Origin: Bacteroides sp.
GTDB lineage: Bacteria; Bacteroidota; Bacteroidia; Bacteroidales; Bacteroidaceae
Assembly: GCA_019416685.1 (NCBI GenBank)
Contig: DXWV01000105.1
Span: 56,572 to 115,484 of the forward strand
Direction: 5' to 3'
DNA length: 58,913 nt
Positions 8,815 to 18,064 of this stretch are shown here, in pieces (positions within the stretch are counted from its first letter, which is position 1; each line of letters starts with the position of its first letter). The translations under genes were made by a program, and so were the position numbers. A model generated the notes under the pieces. That model did no database searches. It was not told where the DNA came from and was given only the letters and a program-made list of their open reading frames with translations.

Positions 8815-8874
8815 CTTTTTTGCCCTCCACGTTTTGAAGAGCGGTTTTACATCTTGTTTTCTCTATTAACATTG

Positions 8875-8882
8875 CAAAGATA
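8875..8882 (-). promoter_or_regulatory. -7 box of the 48-aa gene
   Basis: TATCTTTG on the minus strand, about 60 bases upstream of ATG 8814. Confidence 0.45.
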
Positions 8883-8989
8883 CGAAAAGTTCACGAAAAA
8901 TATGTTTTGCAACATAAAAAATGTGCTTTTTACCTCCTTTTTTCTTAAAAGAGGCTGAAATGACAGATGGATATTACAAATATATTACA

Positions 8990-8997
8990 TAACTTTG
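8990..8997 (+). promoter_or_regulatory. -7 box of the transglutaminase-like lipoprotein gene
   Basis: TAACTTTG matches the Bacteroidetes -7 consensus, about 65 bases before ATG 9063. Confidence 0.55.
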
Positions 8998-9062
8998 TAC
9001 TCTATGAAACTATTCCTGTTGATCAGATTTTGATTGTACCTTTTATATAATATAGAAATAAA

Positions 9063-11729
9063 ATGAAAACATTGATTCACTTTTTCCTGTGCCTGTTGTT
9101 GGCTGTTTTCTTATTATCTTGTGGTGAAACTCATTTTCTGAAGGAGGAAGCATACCGTAATCGGGTAGAGGCTGATTTCAGAATAAAACAATTACAACTT
9201 CCCTTTGGGGATTTGTTTGCTGTTTTTAGAGATTCTACTTTGACTACTGCAGAACGGGAGGCATTGATGTTTTTGTATGCTTATATGCCTATAGGAGATA
9301 TCACTGATTATTCGGGAGAGTATTATTTGGAAAATATCCGTTTATCTGAACAGGCTCGGCAGGAGATGTCTTGGGGAAAGAAGATACCTGAGGATGTTTT
9401 TCGTCATTTCGTACTTCCTGTCCGGGTGAATAATGAAAATCTGGATAATTCCCGTAATGTGTTTTATGGTGAACTGAAAGAACGCATTAAAAATCTTTCG
9501 ATGCAGGATGCTATTCTTGAAGTAAATCACTGGTGTCATGAGAAAGTAGTTTATCGTCCGAGTGATGCCCGTACCAGTTCGCCGTTAGCTTCTGTCAAGA
9601 CGGCTTATGGGCGTTGTGGTGAAGAGTCTACTTTTACCGTAGCTGCACTTCGGGCGGTGGGGATTCCTGCCCGGCAAGTATATACTCCGCGTTGGGCACA
9701 TACAGATGATAATCATGCCTGGGTGGAGGCTTGGGCAGATGGTAAATGGTATTTTTTCGGAGCTTGCGAACCGGAACCTATCTTGAATCTGGGATGGTTT
9801 AATGCACCTGCCAGCCGGGGGATGCTGATGCATACGAAGGTATTTGGACGTTATGAAGGAGCAGAAGAAATCATGTATGAAACACCCAATTATACTGAAA
9901 TTAATGTTATAGAAAACTATGCCCCTACGGCAAAAGCGGTTGTTACAGTGGTAGATGCCGGTGGTAATCCTGTATCGGGAGCTAAGGTGGAATTTAAAGT
10001 ATACAATTATGCCGAGTTTTACTCAGTAGCTACCAAGTGTACAGATGATGCCGGTCGGGTTTCATTGACAGCCGGTAAAGGAGATATGTTGGTGTGGGCT
10101 TCAAAAGGAGATAATTTCGGATTCAGTAAACTATCTTTTGGAAAAGAGAATGAACTGACACTTGTTCTTGATAAGAAACCGGGTGATACGTATTCACTGG
10201 CACTGGACGTTGTTCCTCCTGCTGAAGGTACGGATTTGCCTGAAGTAACTCCGGAACAGCGGGTAGAAAACAATCGTCGTATGGCACAGGAAGATTCTAT
10301 TCGTAATGCATATGTGGCTACTTTTGCCACAGAAGAGCAAGGAGTGGCATTTGCCCGTGAGTATGCTATGAATGCTGAGTCTGTATCTCGTCTGTTGGTT
10401 GCTTCGAGAGGTAATCATCAGACGCTAACCGATTTTCTTTCGGTTGCTGCCAAGGAGAAGAAGGCAGATCTTGCACTTAGTTTGCTTAGGTTGGTATCGG
10501 ATAAGGATTTGCGTGATGTAACACCGGAAGTCCTGGAAGATCATTTCCGCCATACTGTTGCCGGATACTGTGGAGAATATTATTATTCCTCTATTCTTAA
10601 TCCACGGATAGCAAATGAAATGCTGACTCCTTATAAAGAGTTTTTCCGGAAAGCTGTTTCAGACAATGAGGTGGAATACTATCGCAAAAATCCACAGGCA
10701 TTGGTGGCATGGTGCAAAAAGAATATTGCTATTAATAATGAATTGAATTCACAACGTATCCCTATATCGCCTGTAGGTGTATGGAAAGCATCGGTAGCTG
10801 ATGAGAAATCACGGGACATTTTCTTTGTAGCGATGGCACGTGCTTTAGGTATTCCTGCCTGGATAGACGAGGTGACAGGAAAAATACAATATAAAGATTT
10901 TGCTAATAACAGATTGAAGAATGGAGAAACCTTCGATGTGGATTTTGAGGTAGCCGAACAGACCCTGGCACCTTCAGGTGTTGTAAAAGCCACTTATCGG
11001 CCTATCCGATCACTCGATAATCCCAAGTATTACTCTCATTTTACACTGTCACGCTTTAAAGAGGGCACTTTTCATTTGTTGAACTATGATGAAGGTACTA
11101 CTTCCTGGGCAAATTTGTTGAAGAACGGTACACGACTGGATGCCGGTTATTATATGCTTACCACCGGAACCCGCCTTGCTAATGGTTCTGTACTTGCCAA
11201 TATCTCTTTCTTCAATGTAGAAAAAGACCAGGTGACAACGACTGCTTTGACAATGCGCCAAAGTGAAACTCAGGTGCAGGTTATCGGTAATTTTAATTCT
11301 GAGTCTATGTATCGTCCGGTGGAGGGGAGTGATATGCAAAGTATCTTGCAAGGCTGTGGACGTGGCTACTTTGTTGTGGGCATACTGGGTGCAGGACAGG
11401 AGCCTACCAACCATGCACTGAAAGATATTGCTGCATTGGGTAGCGATTTCGAGAAGTGGAGACGTAAAATGGTATTTCTTTTCCCCGATGAAGAACAGTA
11501 TAAAAAGTTTCATCCGGCAGAATTCCCAGGATTACCTTCTACTATCTTTTATGGGGTGGATGTGAACGGAAACATTCAAAAACAAATTGTGGAATCTATG
11601 AAATTGTCGAATTTCGAAACATTGCCGATATTTATCATCGCCGATACATTTAATAGGGTAGTCTTTGTGTCTCAGGGATATACTATTGGACTGGGGGAAC
11701 AATTGATGAAGGTGGTGCATGGTTTATAG
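9063..11729 (+). CDS. Transglutaminase-like domain lipoprotein
   Basis: An 888-residue lipoprotein: signal peptide with lipobox ending at Cys20 (FLLSC). A transglutaminase-type papain-fold domain spans about 150-240, with Cys185 (GRCGEES), His218 (NHAW) and Asp226 (AWADGKWY) as the expected triad. A small carboxypeptidase-regulatory/Ig-like repeat follows (about 285-370, VVDAGGNPVSGAKVEFKVYN), then a helical region. A second region near 590-615 (AMARALGIPAWIDEVTG) resembles a degenerate transglutaminase core without an obvious Cys. In this superfamily such proteins may cleave or modify peptides or glycan-linked amines at the cell surface; the substrate is unknown. It sits alone behind its own promoter. 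Confidence 0.8.
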   Translation: MKTLIHFFLCLLLAVFLLSCGETHFLKEEAYRNRVEADFRIKQLQLPFGDLFAVFRDSTLTTAEREALMFLYAYMPIGDITDYSGEYYLENIRLSEQARQEMSWGKKIPEDVFRHFVLPVRVNNENLDNSRNVFYGELKERIKNLSMQDAILEVNHWCHEKVVYRPSDARTSSPLASVKTAYGRCGEESTFTVAALRAVGIPARQVYTPRWAHTDDNHAWVEAWADGKWYFFGACEPEPILNLGWFNAPASRGMLMHTKVFGRYEGAEEIMYETPNYTEINVIENYAPTAKAVVTVVDAGGNPVSGAKVEFKVYNYAEFYSVATKCTDDAGRVSLTAGKGDMLVWASKGDNFGFSKLSFGKENELTLVLDKKPGDTYSLALDVVPPAEGTDLPEVTPEQRVENNRRMAQEDSIRNAYVATFATEEQGVAFAREYAMNAESVSRLLVASRGNHQTLTDFLSVAAKEKKADLALSLLRLVSDKDLRDVTPEVLEDHFRHTVAGYCGEYYYSSILNPRIANEMLTPYKEFFRKAVSDNEVEYYRKNPQALVAWCKKNIAINNELNSQRIPISPVGVWKASVADEKSRDIFFVAMARALGIPAWIDEVTGKIQYKDFANNRLKNGETFDVDFEVAEQTLAPSGVVKATYRPIRSLDNPKYYSHFTLSRFKEGTFHLLNYDEGTTSWANLLKNGTRLDAGYYMLTTGTRLANGSVLANISFFNVEKDQVTTTALTMRQSETQVQVIGNFNSESMYRPVEGSDMQSILQGCGRGYFVVGILGAGQEPTNHALKDIAALGSDFEKWRRKMVFLFPDEEQYKKFHPAEFPGLPSTIFYGVDVNGNIQKQIVESMKLSNFETLPIFIIADTFNRVVFVSQGYTIGLGEQLMKVVHGL

Positions 11730-11794
11730 GGAAGACAAGTTGCAATAATAGTTAATTATTTGTGTAGAGTGTGTTTTTCATTAAAAATAATTAT

Positions 11795-11802
11795 TACGTT
11801 TG
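11795..11802 (+). promoter_or_regulatory. -7 box placed almost on the start codon
   Basis: TACGTTTG ends eight bases before ATG 11811, which would leave a nearly leaderless mRNA. Confidence 0.45.
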
Positions 11803-11810
11803 CAGCGATT

Positions 11811-12248
11811 ATGATAAAGTATGCATTTTACATAGTGATAGGTGTGTTTTTTGTATTGGGATGGAATATATTTCCCGGGCAAGAATTATCCGGACTTCAG
11901 AATGAAATTGAAGTCCGGGTAGGTGATACCTCTCAATCTGTAAAGTCTGCTTGTATTCTATCTTCCAGAACAGATAATGGTTGTGTCAGAGATACGCATT
12001 CTGTATTTCATGATGAATCATCTGATTATAAGGTGTGTGATGGGATTCTTTCCAGCCTTTCCGGTTCAAGGAATGTTGCACCGTTTAAACTTCTGAAATT
12101 TAATAAGCCAACTTCTGTTATACAGATTCTTAGTGCACTCAGTGTTCAGTTACCCGAGAGTAAGTACAAGAATTTACCTTGCAGTACCAGTTGCATGAAG
12201 TATTCGTGTGGATACTATATCTATACGTTAGCTCATATTCTTATTTAG
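11811..12248 (+). CDS. Hypothetical small secreted or anchored protein
   Basis: A 145-residue product from ATG 11811, with one hydrophobic segment (residues 2-17) as signal or anchor, then a Ser-rich region with several Cys, including CSTSCMKYSC near the C-terminus. I do not recognise a family. I rejected the in-frame ATG at 11760 because a -7 box lies between it and 11811. It lies just before the hdr operon with a 108-base gap, and I see nothing linking it to that pathway. A spurious ORF is possible. Confidence 0.4.
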   Translation: MIKYAFYIVIGVFFVLGWNIFPGQELSGLQNEIEVRVGDTSQSVKSACILSSRTDNGCVRDTHSVFHDESSDYKVCDGILSSLSGSRNVAPFKLLKFNKPTSVIQILSALSVQLPESKYKNLPCSTSCMKYSCGYYIYTLAHILI

Positions 12249-12356
12249 CCAACTCACTATTCTATCCATTTGCAGAGTAAGTAATTTCTATACTTTCTCA
12301 GTTTCTCTGCGATTTCGATAATCTATTTTTTATTACCTATTTTTATTCATGCCCAC

Positions 12357-12908
12357 ATGGAAAACAAAAAATGTATTTCCAATGGTTTGGAGCAGAAAAC
12401 TGGTGTGAAAGTATCTTATTGCTATCAATGCGGTAAGTGTACTGCCGGGTGTGTATTGGCTCAGGAAATGGACTATACCCCTAGCTACATCATACGACTG
12501 TTACAGACAAAGAACGAGGCGAACGACCGTCGCGTTTTGAGTTCCAATGCCATTTGGATTTGTTTAAACTGTGAAAATTGTATTGCCAGATGTCCTAAAG
12601 AAATTGATATCCCCCAAGTCATGGACTATCTACGTGAAGAAGCCCGTAAAACGGGAACTATTAATAAAGAAGCAAAACCAGTGGTTGCTTTTCATTCCGC
12701 TTTTCTTGATTCGGTGAAGTATACCGGGAGGTTGTACGAAGTAGGATTAGTGGCTGGATTCAAGGTCCGTACTTTTCGTTTGACACAAGATCTGAATGTA
12801 GTTCCTTCCATGTTGATGAAAGGAAAGTTACATATACTTCCTGAGTCAATAAAAGATACCGCAAGAATCAAAAAGATATTTGCACGAACCATTGAAAAGT
12901 CCAGATAA
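12357..12908 (+). CDS. hdrC: Heterodisulfide reductase subunit C-like protein
   Basis: A 183-residue iron-sulfur protein with two [4Fe-4S] motifs, CYQCGKCTAGC (about 22-32) and CLNCENCIARCP (about 71-82), as in HdrC of methanogens and of HdrABC-FlxABCD systems. It should pass electrons between HdrA and the non-cubane clusters of HdrB. First gene of a seven-gene co-directional operon with overlapping or nearly touching ends. An imperfect GCAGAG/CTCTGC inverted repeat lies in the 108-base upstream gap. Methanogenesis is not implied; bacterial versions act on other disulfides or electron carriers. Confidence 0.85.
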   Translation: MENKKCISNGLEQKTGVKVSYCYQCGKCTAGCVLAQEMDYTPSYIIRLLQTKNEANDRRVLSSNAIWICLNCENCIARCPKEIDIPQVMDYLREEARKTGTINKEAKPVVAFHSAFLDSVKYTGRLYEVGLVAGFKVRTFRLTQDLNVVPSMLMKGKLHILPESIKDTARIKKIFARTIEKSR

Positions 12909-12909
12909 T

Positions 12910-13785
12910 ATGCAGACTATGAGAACAGGTTTTTATCCGGGATGTTCGCTTACAGGCACTTCACGGGAATATAATGAATCGGTCAAAGCACTGGCAAAGG
13001 CTTTCGGACTTGAATTGGTAGAAATAAAAGACTGGAACTGTTGTGGTGCAACAGCAGCTCACTCTATGGACAAGGAACTTGCTCTTTCTTTGCCTGCCCG
13101 TGTGTTGGCATTGGCGGAATTGCAGGGGTTGGATGAAATAGTTGTTCCATGTGCCTCCTGTTATAATCGCTTGAGCGTAGTGCAGCACGAACTGGCAAGT
13201 GATGAAACACTGAAAGAGAGAATTTTGGAATTTATCGGTATGACTTATCTGGGTACTGTAAAGATACTCAATGTCATTCAGTTGATAGAGAAATATATGT
13301 TGGGTACACTTCCTGATAAAGTAATACATCCGTTTACCCATAATGTGGCCTGTTATTATGGTTGCTTGTTGGTACGTCCTCATAAGATTTTGAATTTTGA
13401 CCGTCTGGAGGATCCTCAGAGTATGGACAAGTTGATGTCTCTGATTGGTGCTGCTCCTATGGACTGGGCTTTTAAGACCGAGTGTTGTGGGGCTGGTTTG
13501 TCGGTTTCGCGTACGGATCTTGTAGGACGTCTTTCTGGTAATATACTGAAAGATGCGGACGACAGAGGGGCAGAAGCTGTGATTGTAGCTTGTCCGATGT
13601 GTCATTCCAATCTGGATATGCGCCGTCCTGCCATTAATAGTTATCTTAAAAAGCCGGTTGATATTCCCGTTCTATATATCACTCAGGCTATCGGGTTGGC
13701 TATTGGCCTTACTGCTGCTGAGTTAGGTCTGAACCGCCATTTTATCACCGTCAATCTAAAGGAAGCAGAAGTATGTCAAAAATAG
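12910..13785 (+). CDS. hdrB: Heterodisulfide reductase subunit B-like protein
   Basis: Carries two complete CCG domains, the ligands of the non-cubane [4Fe-4S] clusters that reduce the disulfide in HdrB: Cys near residue 12, CC in WNCCGAT and CASC for the first; CYYGC, TECCGAG and CPMC for the second. The start is ATG 12910 (or ATG 12919), one base behind the hdrC stop. Length about 291 residues is typical. It overlaps hdrA by 13 bases. The natural disulfide in a Bacteroides-type cell is unknown. Confidence 0.85.
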   Translation: MQTMRTGFYPGCSLTGTSREYNESVKALAKAFGLELVEIKDWNCCGATAAHSMDKELALSLPARVLALAELQGLDEIVVPCASCYNRLSVVQHELASDETLKERILEFIGMTYLGTVKILNVIQLIEKYMLGTLPDKVIHPFTHNVACYYGCLLVRPHKILNFDRLEDPQSMDKLMSLIGAAPMDWAFKTECCGAGLSVSRTDLVGRLSGNILKDADDRGAEAVIVACPMCHSNLDMRRPAINSYLKKPVDIPVLYITQAIGLAIGLTAAELGLNRHFITVNLKEAEVCQK

Positions 13786-15773
13786 GAGTGTTTATATGCC
13801 ATTGTGGTGAGAATATCAGTGCTACGGTAGATTGTGAAAAGGTGGCCGAAGTAGCTGCAAAGATGGATGGAGTAGCTTACGCTATTGATTATAAATATAT
13901 GTGTTCCGATCCGGGACAGACACTGATAAAACAAGCGATCAAGGAATATGGGTTGGATGGTGTTGTGGTAGGAGCTTGTTCACCACGTATGCACGAACCT
14001 ACATTTCGCAGAGCTTGTGCAGAAGCAGGGTTGAATCCTTATCTCTGTGAAATAGCTAATATACGTGAACACTGTTCATGGGTACACGAGAAAGGAGAGG
14101 GTACCACTCATAAAGCCATCGATATAGTAAAGAGCCTGGTGGAGAAAGTAAAGCGCAATCATCCGCTTACTCCTATTCAAGTACCTATTACAAAGAAAGC
14201 ATTGGTTATTGGGGGTGGTATTGCCGGTATACAGGCCAGTCTGGATATAGCCAACTGCGGACATCAGGTGATTCTGGTAGAAAAAGAACCTTCTATTGGT
14301 GGGCATATGTCACAACTATCCGAAACCTTTCCGACATTGGATTGCTCTCAATGTATCCTTACCCCCAGGATGGTGGAAGTTGCGCAACATCCCAATATCA
14401 CTCTTTATACATATGCCGAATTGGATTCTCTGGAAGGATTCATTGGCAACTTCAAAGCGAGTATCCGGTTGAAAGCAAAGAGTATCGACGAAAAACTATG
14501 TACCGGTTGCGGACTTTGTACCACTAAATGTCCTACAAAGAAGATTCCAAGTGAATTCAATGCTGGTTTGGGAATGCGTACTGCTATTTATGTACCCTTT
14601 CCTCAGGCAGTGCCTAACAAGCCGGTTATTGATAGAGCGCATTGTACACACTATCGCATCGGGAAGTGCGGTGTTTGTGAGAAACTATGTCCTACCGGTG
14701 CTATCCGTTTCGATCAGGAGGACCGCATCATCACCGAAGAGGTGGGAGCAGTGGTAGTGACCACCGGATTTAATGTATTGAATACGGACTTCTTTCCTGA
14801 ATATGGTTATGGAAAATATAAGGATGTGATTTCAGGTATTCAGTTTGAGCGTCTGGCTTCGGCATCCGGTCCCACATTGGGGGAAATACGTCGTCCTTCT
14901 GACGGACAGATTCCTAAGAAAATAGTATTTGTGGCCTGTGCCGGTTCACGTGATCCGGCAAAAGGAATCCCTTATTGTTCTAAAATCTGCTGTATGTATA
15001 CAGCTAAACATGCTATGCTTTATCAGCACAAAGTGCATGAGGGCGAGTCTTATGTGTTCTATATGGATATTCGTGCCGGAGGCAAAAATTATGAAGAGTT
15101 TGTACGCCGTGCCATTGAAGAAGACGGAGTAAACTATGTACGTGGGCGTGTTTCACGCATTTATGAGAAAAATGGTAAATTGATTGTGAAAGGAGTAGAC
15201 ACTTTGCTGGGAGCCTCGCCTGTGGAGATAGAAGCCGATATGGTAGTACTTGCCACAGCCGGGGTTGCCAATAAAGGTGCTGAAGAATTGGCACAGAAGC
15301 TACATGTCTCTTATGACCCTTACAAGTTCTTTGCCGAAGCACATCCTAAATTGAAACCAGTGGAAACAAACACAGCAGGTATTTTTCTTGCCGGAGCTTG
15401 CCAGGCGCCGAAAGACATCCCCGAAACGGTTGGAATGGCATCAGGAGCTGCCGCTAAGGTTGCCGGATTATTCTCACAAGCTAATCTGGTTCGTGAACCA
15501 TTGATTGCAGTGGTCAATCGTACGGCACCGCCGATGTTCAGTACTTGCGTCGGATGTTTCATGTGTCAGACAGCTTGTCCTTATCAAGCCATTGAGCATG
15601 AGGAGATAAAAGACCGTGGAGGCAATGTTATAAAGACCATTGCACGGGTCAATCCCGGTCTTTGTCAGGGATGCGGAACGTGTGTTGCTTTCTGTCGCTC
15701 CAAATCAATAGATATACAAGGTTATTCCAATGAACAGGTTTATGCCGAGGTGATGGCATTACTGCAAAACTAA
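13773..15773 (+). CDS. hdrA: Heterodisulfide reductase subunit A-like flavoprotein
   Basis: A 666-residue protein, close to methanogen HdrA in length. N-terminal segment with FICHCGENI, then a thioredoxin-reductase-like FAD domain (ALVIGGGIAGIQAS at about 146) and a CSQC segment. Four ferredoxin-type motifs follow: CTGCGLCTTKCP, CTHYRIGKCGVCEKLCP, CVGCFMCQTACP and CQGCGTCVAFC. In HdrA the FAD is the site of flavin-based electron bifurcation; here it would couple a high- and a low-potential acceptor. Complete and in frame. Co-transcribed with hdrB upstream (overlap) and the mvhD-like gene downstream (13-base gap). Confidence 0.9.
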   Translation: MSKIGVFICHCGENISATVDCEKVAEVAAKMDGVAYAIDYKYMCSDPGQTLIKQAIKEYGLDGVVVGACSPRMHEPTFRRACAEAGLNPYLCEIANIREHCSWVHEKGEGTTHKAIDIVKSLVEKVKRNHPLTPIQVPITKKALVIGGGIAGIQASLDIANCGHQVILVEKEPSIGGHMSQLSETFPTLDCSQCILTPRMVEVAQHPNITLYTYAELDSLEGFIGNFKASIRLKAKSIDEKLCTGCGLCTTKCPTKKIPSEFNAGLGMRTAIYVPFPQAVPNKPVIDRAHCTHYRIGKCGVCEKLCPTGAIRFDQEDRIITEEVGAVVVTTGFNVLNTDFFPEYGYGKYKDVISGIQFERLASASGPTLGEIRRPSDGQIPKKIVFVACAGSRDPAKGIPYCSKICCMYTAKHAMLYQHKVHEGESYVFYMDIRAGGKNYEEFVRRAIEEDGVNYVRGRVSRIYEKNGKLIVKGVDTLLGASPVEIEADMVVLATAGVANKGAEELAQKLHVSYDPYKFFAEAHPKLKPVETNTAGIFLAGACQAPKDIPETVGMASGAAAKVAGLFSQANLVREPLIAVVNRTAPPMFSTCVGCFMCQTACPYQAIEHEEIKDRGGNVIKTIARVNPGLCQGCGTCVAFCRSKSIDIQGYSNEQVYAEVMALLQN

Positions 15774-15786
15774 AAAAGAACAGGCT

Positions 15787-16257
15787 ATGAACGAAAATAA
15801 AACAGAATTTGAACCCCGGATTGTTGCCTTTGTCTGCAACTGGTGTACGTATGCCGGAGCGGACCTTACGGGAACGAGCCGTTTGAAATATGCCACAAAT
15901 GTGGAAATAGTACGCTTCCCATGTACAGGGCGCATCGACTTTATGTTATTGCTGAAAGCCTTTGCAGGAGGTGCAGATGGAATTATCGTTTCCGGTTGTC
16001 ACCCTAATGATTGCCACTATACTTCCGGTAACTTCCATGCCCGCCGTCGCTGGATTGTATTCCGTGGATTACTGGATTTTCTGGGTATTGATGTACATCG
16101 TATCCGTTATTCCTGGGTGTCGGCTGCCGAAGGAGCAAAATGGGCAGACTTGGTGAATAATACGGTAGCAGAAATACGTGAATTGGGACCTTACAAAGAA
16201 TATCAGAAAGTTACAAACTATTTGGGAGAGGAGACTATCAATGAGTGCGTTAACTGA
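15787..16257 (+). CDS. flxD: MvhD/FlxD-like iron-sulfur protein
   Basis: The 156-residue protein has the MvhD family core: FVCNWCTYAGAD, RFPCTGRID and SGCHPNDCHY, which supply the Cys ligands of a [2Fe-2S] cluster. MvhD links the electron-input module to HdrA. Here the input module is the flavoprotein of this operon, not a hydrogenase, since no hydrogenase gene is near. Its 3' end overlaps the next gene by 17 bases. Confidence 0.85.
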   Translation: MNENKTEFEPRIVAFVCNWCTYAGADLTGTSRLKYATNVEIVRFPCTGRIDFMLLLKAFAGGADGIIVSGCHPNDCHYTSGNFHARRRWIVFRGLLDFLGIDVHRIRYSWVSAAEGAKWADLVNNTVAEIRELGPYKEYQKVTNYLGEETINECVN

Positions 16258-17041
16258 AAAAGCGTCAGCATTGCTGTCCGAAGGTATTGTAACCAAAGTG
16301 ATAGGTTATGAAGAGGGAAATAAGAAACCCCGTCCTCTTTTTTGTGAAAGTGCCGAAGATGCACAACGCCTGATCTATGATAGTCGTTGCATTAATAATC
16401 TGGCTGTATATCTGACTAAACCGGAATTGTTGGGAACCGGAATAGTAGCAGTAGTAGCCACTATTCCGGTACTACGCAGCATTGTTCAGCTTTCAGTAGA
16501 ACATCAGTTGAAAGAAAATAAATTCGTTTTCCTTACGGTGAATCAGAAGGGAGAAGTGATAGAATTTTCCGGTTTTGATGCAATTAGTGAATACTTGGCT
16601 CAGTTTCAATATGCAATGGAACAGAAGGAACAGGAAATGATTCTCAAACTGGAGGGGATGACCCGTGAGGAACGTTGGGCTTTCTGGATGCAGGAACTTT
16701 CTCAATGTTTCAAGTGCTATGCCTGTCGGGCAGCCTGTCCTTTGTGTTATTGCACGCGTTGTATTGTTGAAGTGAATTGCCCTCAATGGATTCAACCCTG
16801 GGCTGCTCCGATAGGAAATTTAGAATGGCAGATAAATCGTGCTATGCACCTTGCCGGACGTTGTACTGGTTGTGGTGCTTGCGGTAAAGCCTGTCCGGTA
16901 GGTATTCCGATACACCTTCTGACTCATAAGATGATGGAGGATATTGGAAGTGAGTTCGGACTTACTCCCGGACAAACAGCTCAGAACGGGAATGTACTCT
17001 CCACATTCAATGTGGGGGATAAGGAGAATTTTATACATTAA
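16241..17041 (+). CDS. flxC: 4Fe-4S protein, FlxC-like
   Basis: A 266-residue protein from ATG 16241; an earlier in-frame ATG at 16178 would run deep into the mvhD gene. The N-terminal half resembles the nucleotide/Fe-S oxidoreductase part of FlxC-type proteins. The C-terminal half has CFKCYACRAACPLCYCTRC (about 153-171), unusually Cys-rich, and a classical ferredoxin motif CTGCGACGKACP (about 208). Proposed role: electron transfer between FlxA/FlxB and MvhD/HdrA. The assignment to FlxC is by gene order and Cys pattern. Confidence 0.7.
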   Translation: MSALTEKASALLSEGIVTKVIGYEEGNKKPRPLFCESAEDAQRLIYDSRCINNLAVYLTKPELLGTGIVAVVATIPVLRSIVQLSVEHQLKENKFVFLTVNQKGEVIEFSGFDAISEYLAQFQYAMEQKEQEMILKLEGMTREERWAFWMQELSQCFKCYACRAACPLCYCTRCIVEVNCPQWIQPWAAPIGNLEWQINRAMHLAGRCTGCGACGKACPVGIPIHLLTHKMMEDIGSEFGLTPGQTAQNGNVLSTFNVGDKENFIH

Positions 17042-17050
17042 ATTGCAGTC

Positions 17051-18064
17051 ATGGAAAATCTACATATAAGTAAGAATAGCCTTGAACAGTGGCTGAACCA
17101 GATGCTGAAAAAAGGAATGCGTGTACTGGCTCCCGTACAGCAGGGAGATAAAATTGACTTCCGGCAAATTACTTCACCGGATGAGGTGGCAACAGACTAT
17201 GTACAGACCGCTCAATCTGTCAAACGGGTTGTTTTTCCGACAGCCGAAGTGCTGTTCTCTTATCATAAAGAAGGAAAAGACACTATGTTGAAAGATTCTA
17301 ATCCCGATACTATCCCTGAAACGGTGTTATGGAAAATCCGTCCCTGTGATGCTGCCGGCTTTGCCCCGCTTTCCGGAATATTTAACTGGGATTATAAAGA
17401 TAAACTTTATAATGCGCGGCGTGCCAAAACTACATTGATCAGCTTTAGTTGTTCACGTTGTGATGAGGCCTGTTTTTGTACTTCAGTGAATGGAGGACCG
17501 GGAAATACCAACGGAAGTGATATACAGGTAACACTCTTGCCTGGTGGCAGTGCTTTTGTGGAGATATTGACAATGAAAGGAAAAGCACTGGCAAAACTCT
17601 ATATTGTAGAATTTGAACCCGCCGATGATATCGATAAAGATAAATATTTAGCTACCGTCACAACACATTTCACTCCTGATACAATCCGTGAGAAGCTTAC
17701 TGATGCCTTTGACAGCCCGGTTTGGAAACAACAGTCGGAACGTTGTCTGGGATGCGGAGCCTGCGCTTTTGTATGTCCTACATGTGCTTGTTTTGATATT
17801 CAGGAAGATGCCAAAGGATCATCCGGCAGACGTATTCGTTGTTGGGATTCATGTGGCTTTTCTCTCTTTACACAACATACCTCCGGGCATAATCCGCGTC
17901 CTACGCAAAGTTCCCGTTGGCGTCAGCGGATATTACACAAGTTTTCTTATATGCCCGAGAGGATACACGAAACAGGTTGTACAGGGTGTGGACGTTGTTC
18001 GCGCGCCTGTCCTGTAGATATGAATATACTTGAACATTTAATTTCTATTGCCAATCATGAATGA
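17051..18064 (+). CDS. flxB: 4Fe-4S protein, FlxB-like (AsrA/hydrogenase-beta family)
   Basis: A 337-residue protein resembling the beta subunit of sulfhydrogenases and anaerobic sulfite reductase A. It has a Cys cluster CSRCDEACFC (about 135), then two ferredoxin motifs, CLGCGACAFVCPTCACFD (about 230) and CTGCGRCSRACPVD (about 313). It should relay electrons from the flavin subunit FlxA. It overlaps flxA by eight bases. AsrA of a sulfite reductase is the main alternative, but no AsrC-like gene is present. Confidence 0.75.
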   Translation: MENLHISKNSLEQWLNQMLKKGMRVLAPVQQGDKIDFRQITSPDEVATDYVQTAQSVKRVVFPTAEVLFSYHKEGKDTMLKDSNPDTIPETVLWKIRPCDAAGFAPLSGIFNWDYKDKLYNARRAKTTLISFSCSRCDEACFCTSVNGGPGNTNGSDIQVTLLPGGSAFVEILTMKGKALAKLYIVEFEPADDIDKDKYLATVTTHFTPDTIREKLTDAFDSPVWKQQSERCLGCGACAFVCPTCACFDIQEDAKGSSGRRIRCWDSCGFSLFTQHTSGHNPRPTQSSRWRQRILHKFSYMPERIHETGCTGCGRCSRACPVDMNILEHLISIANHE

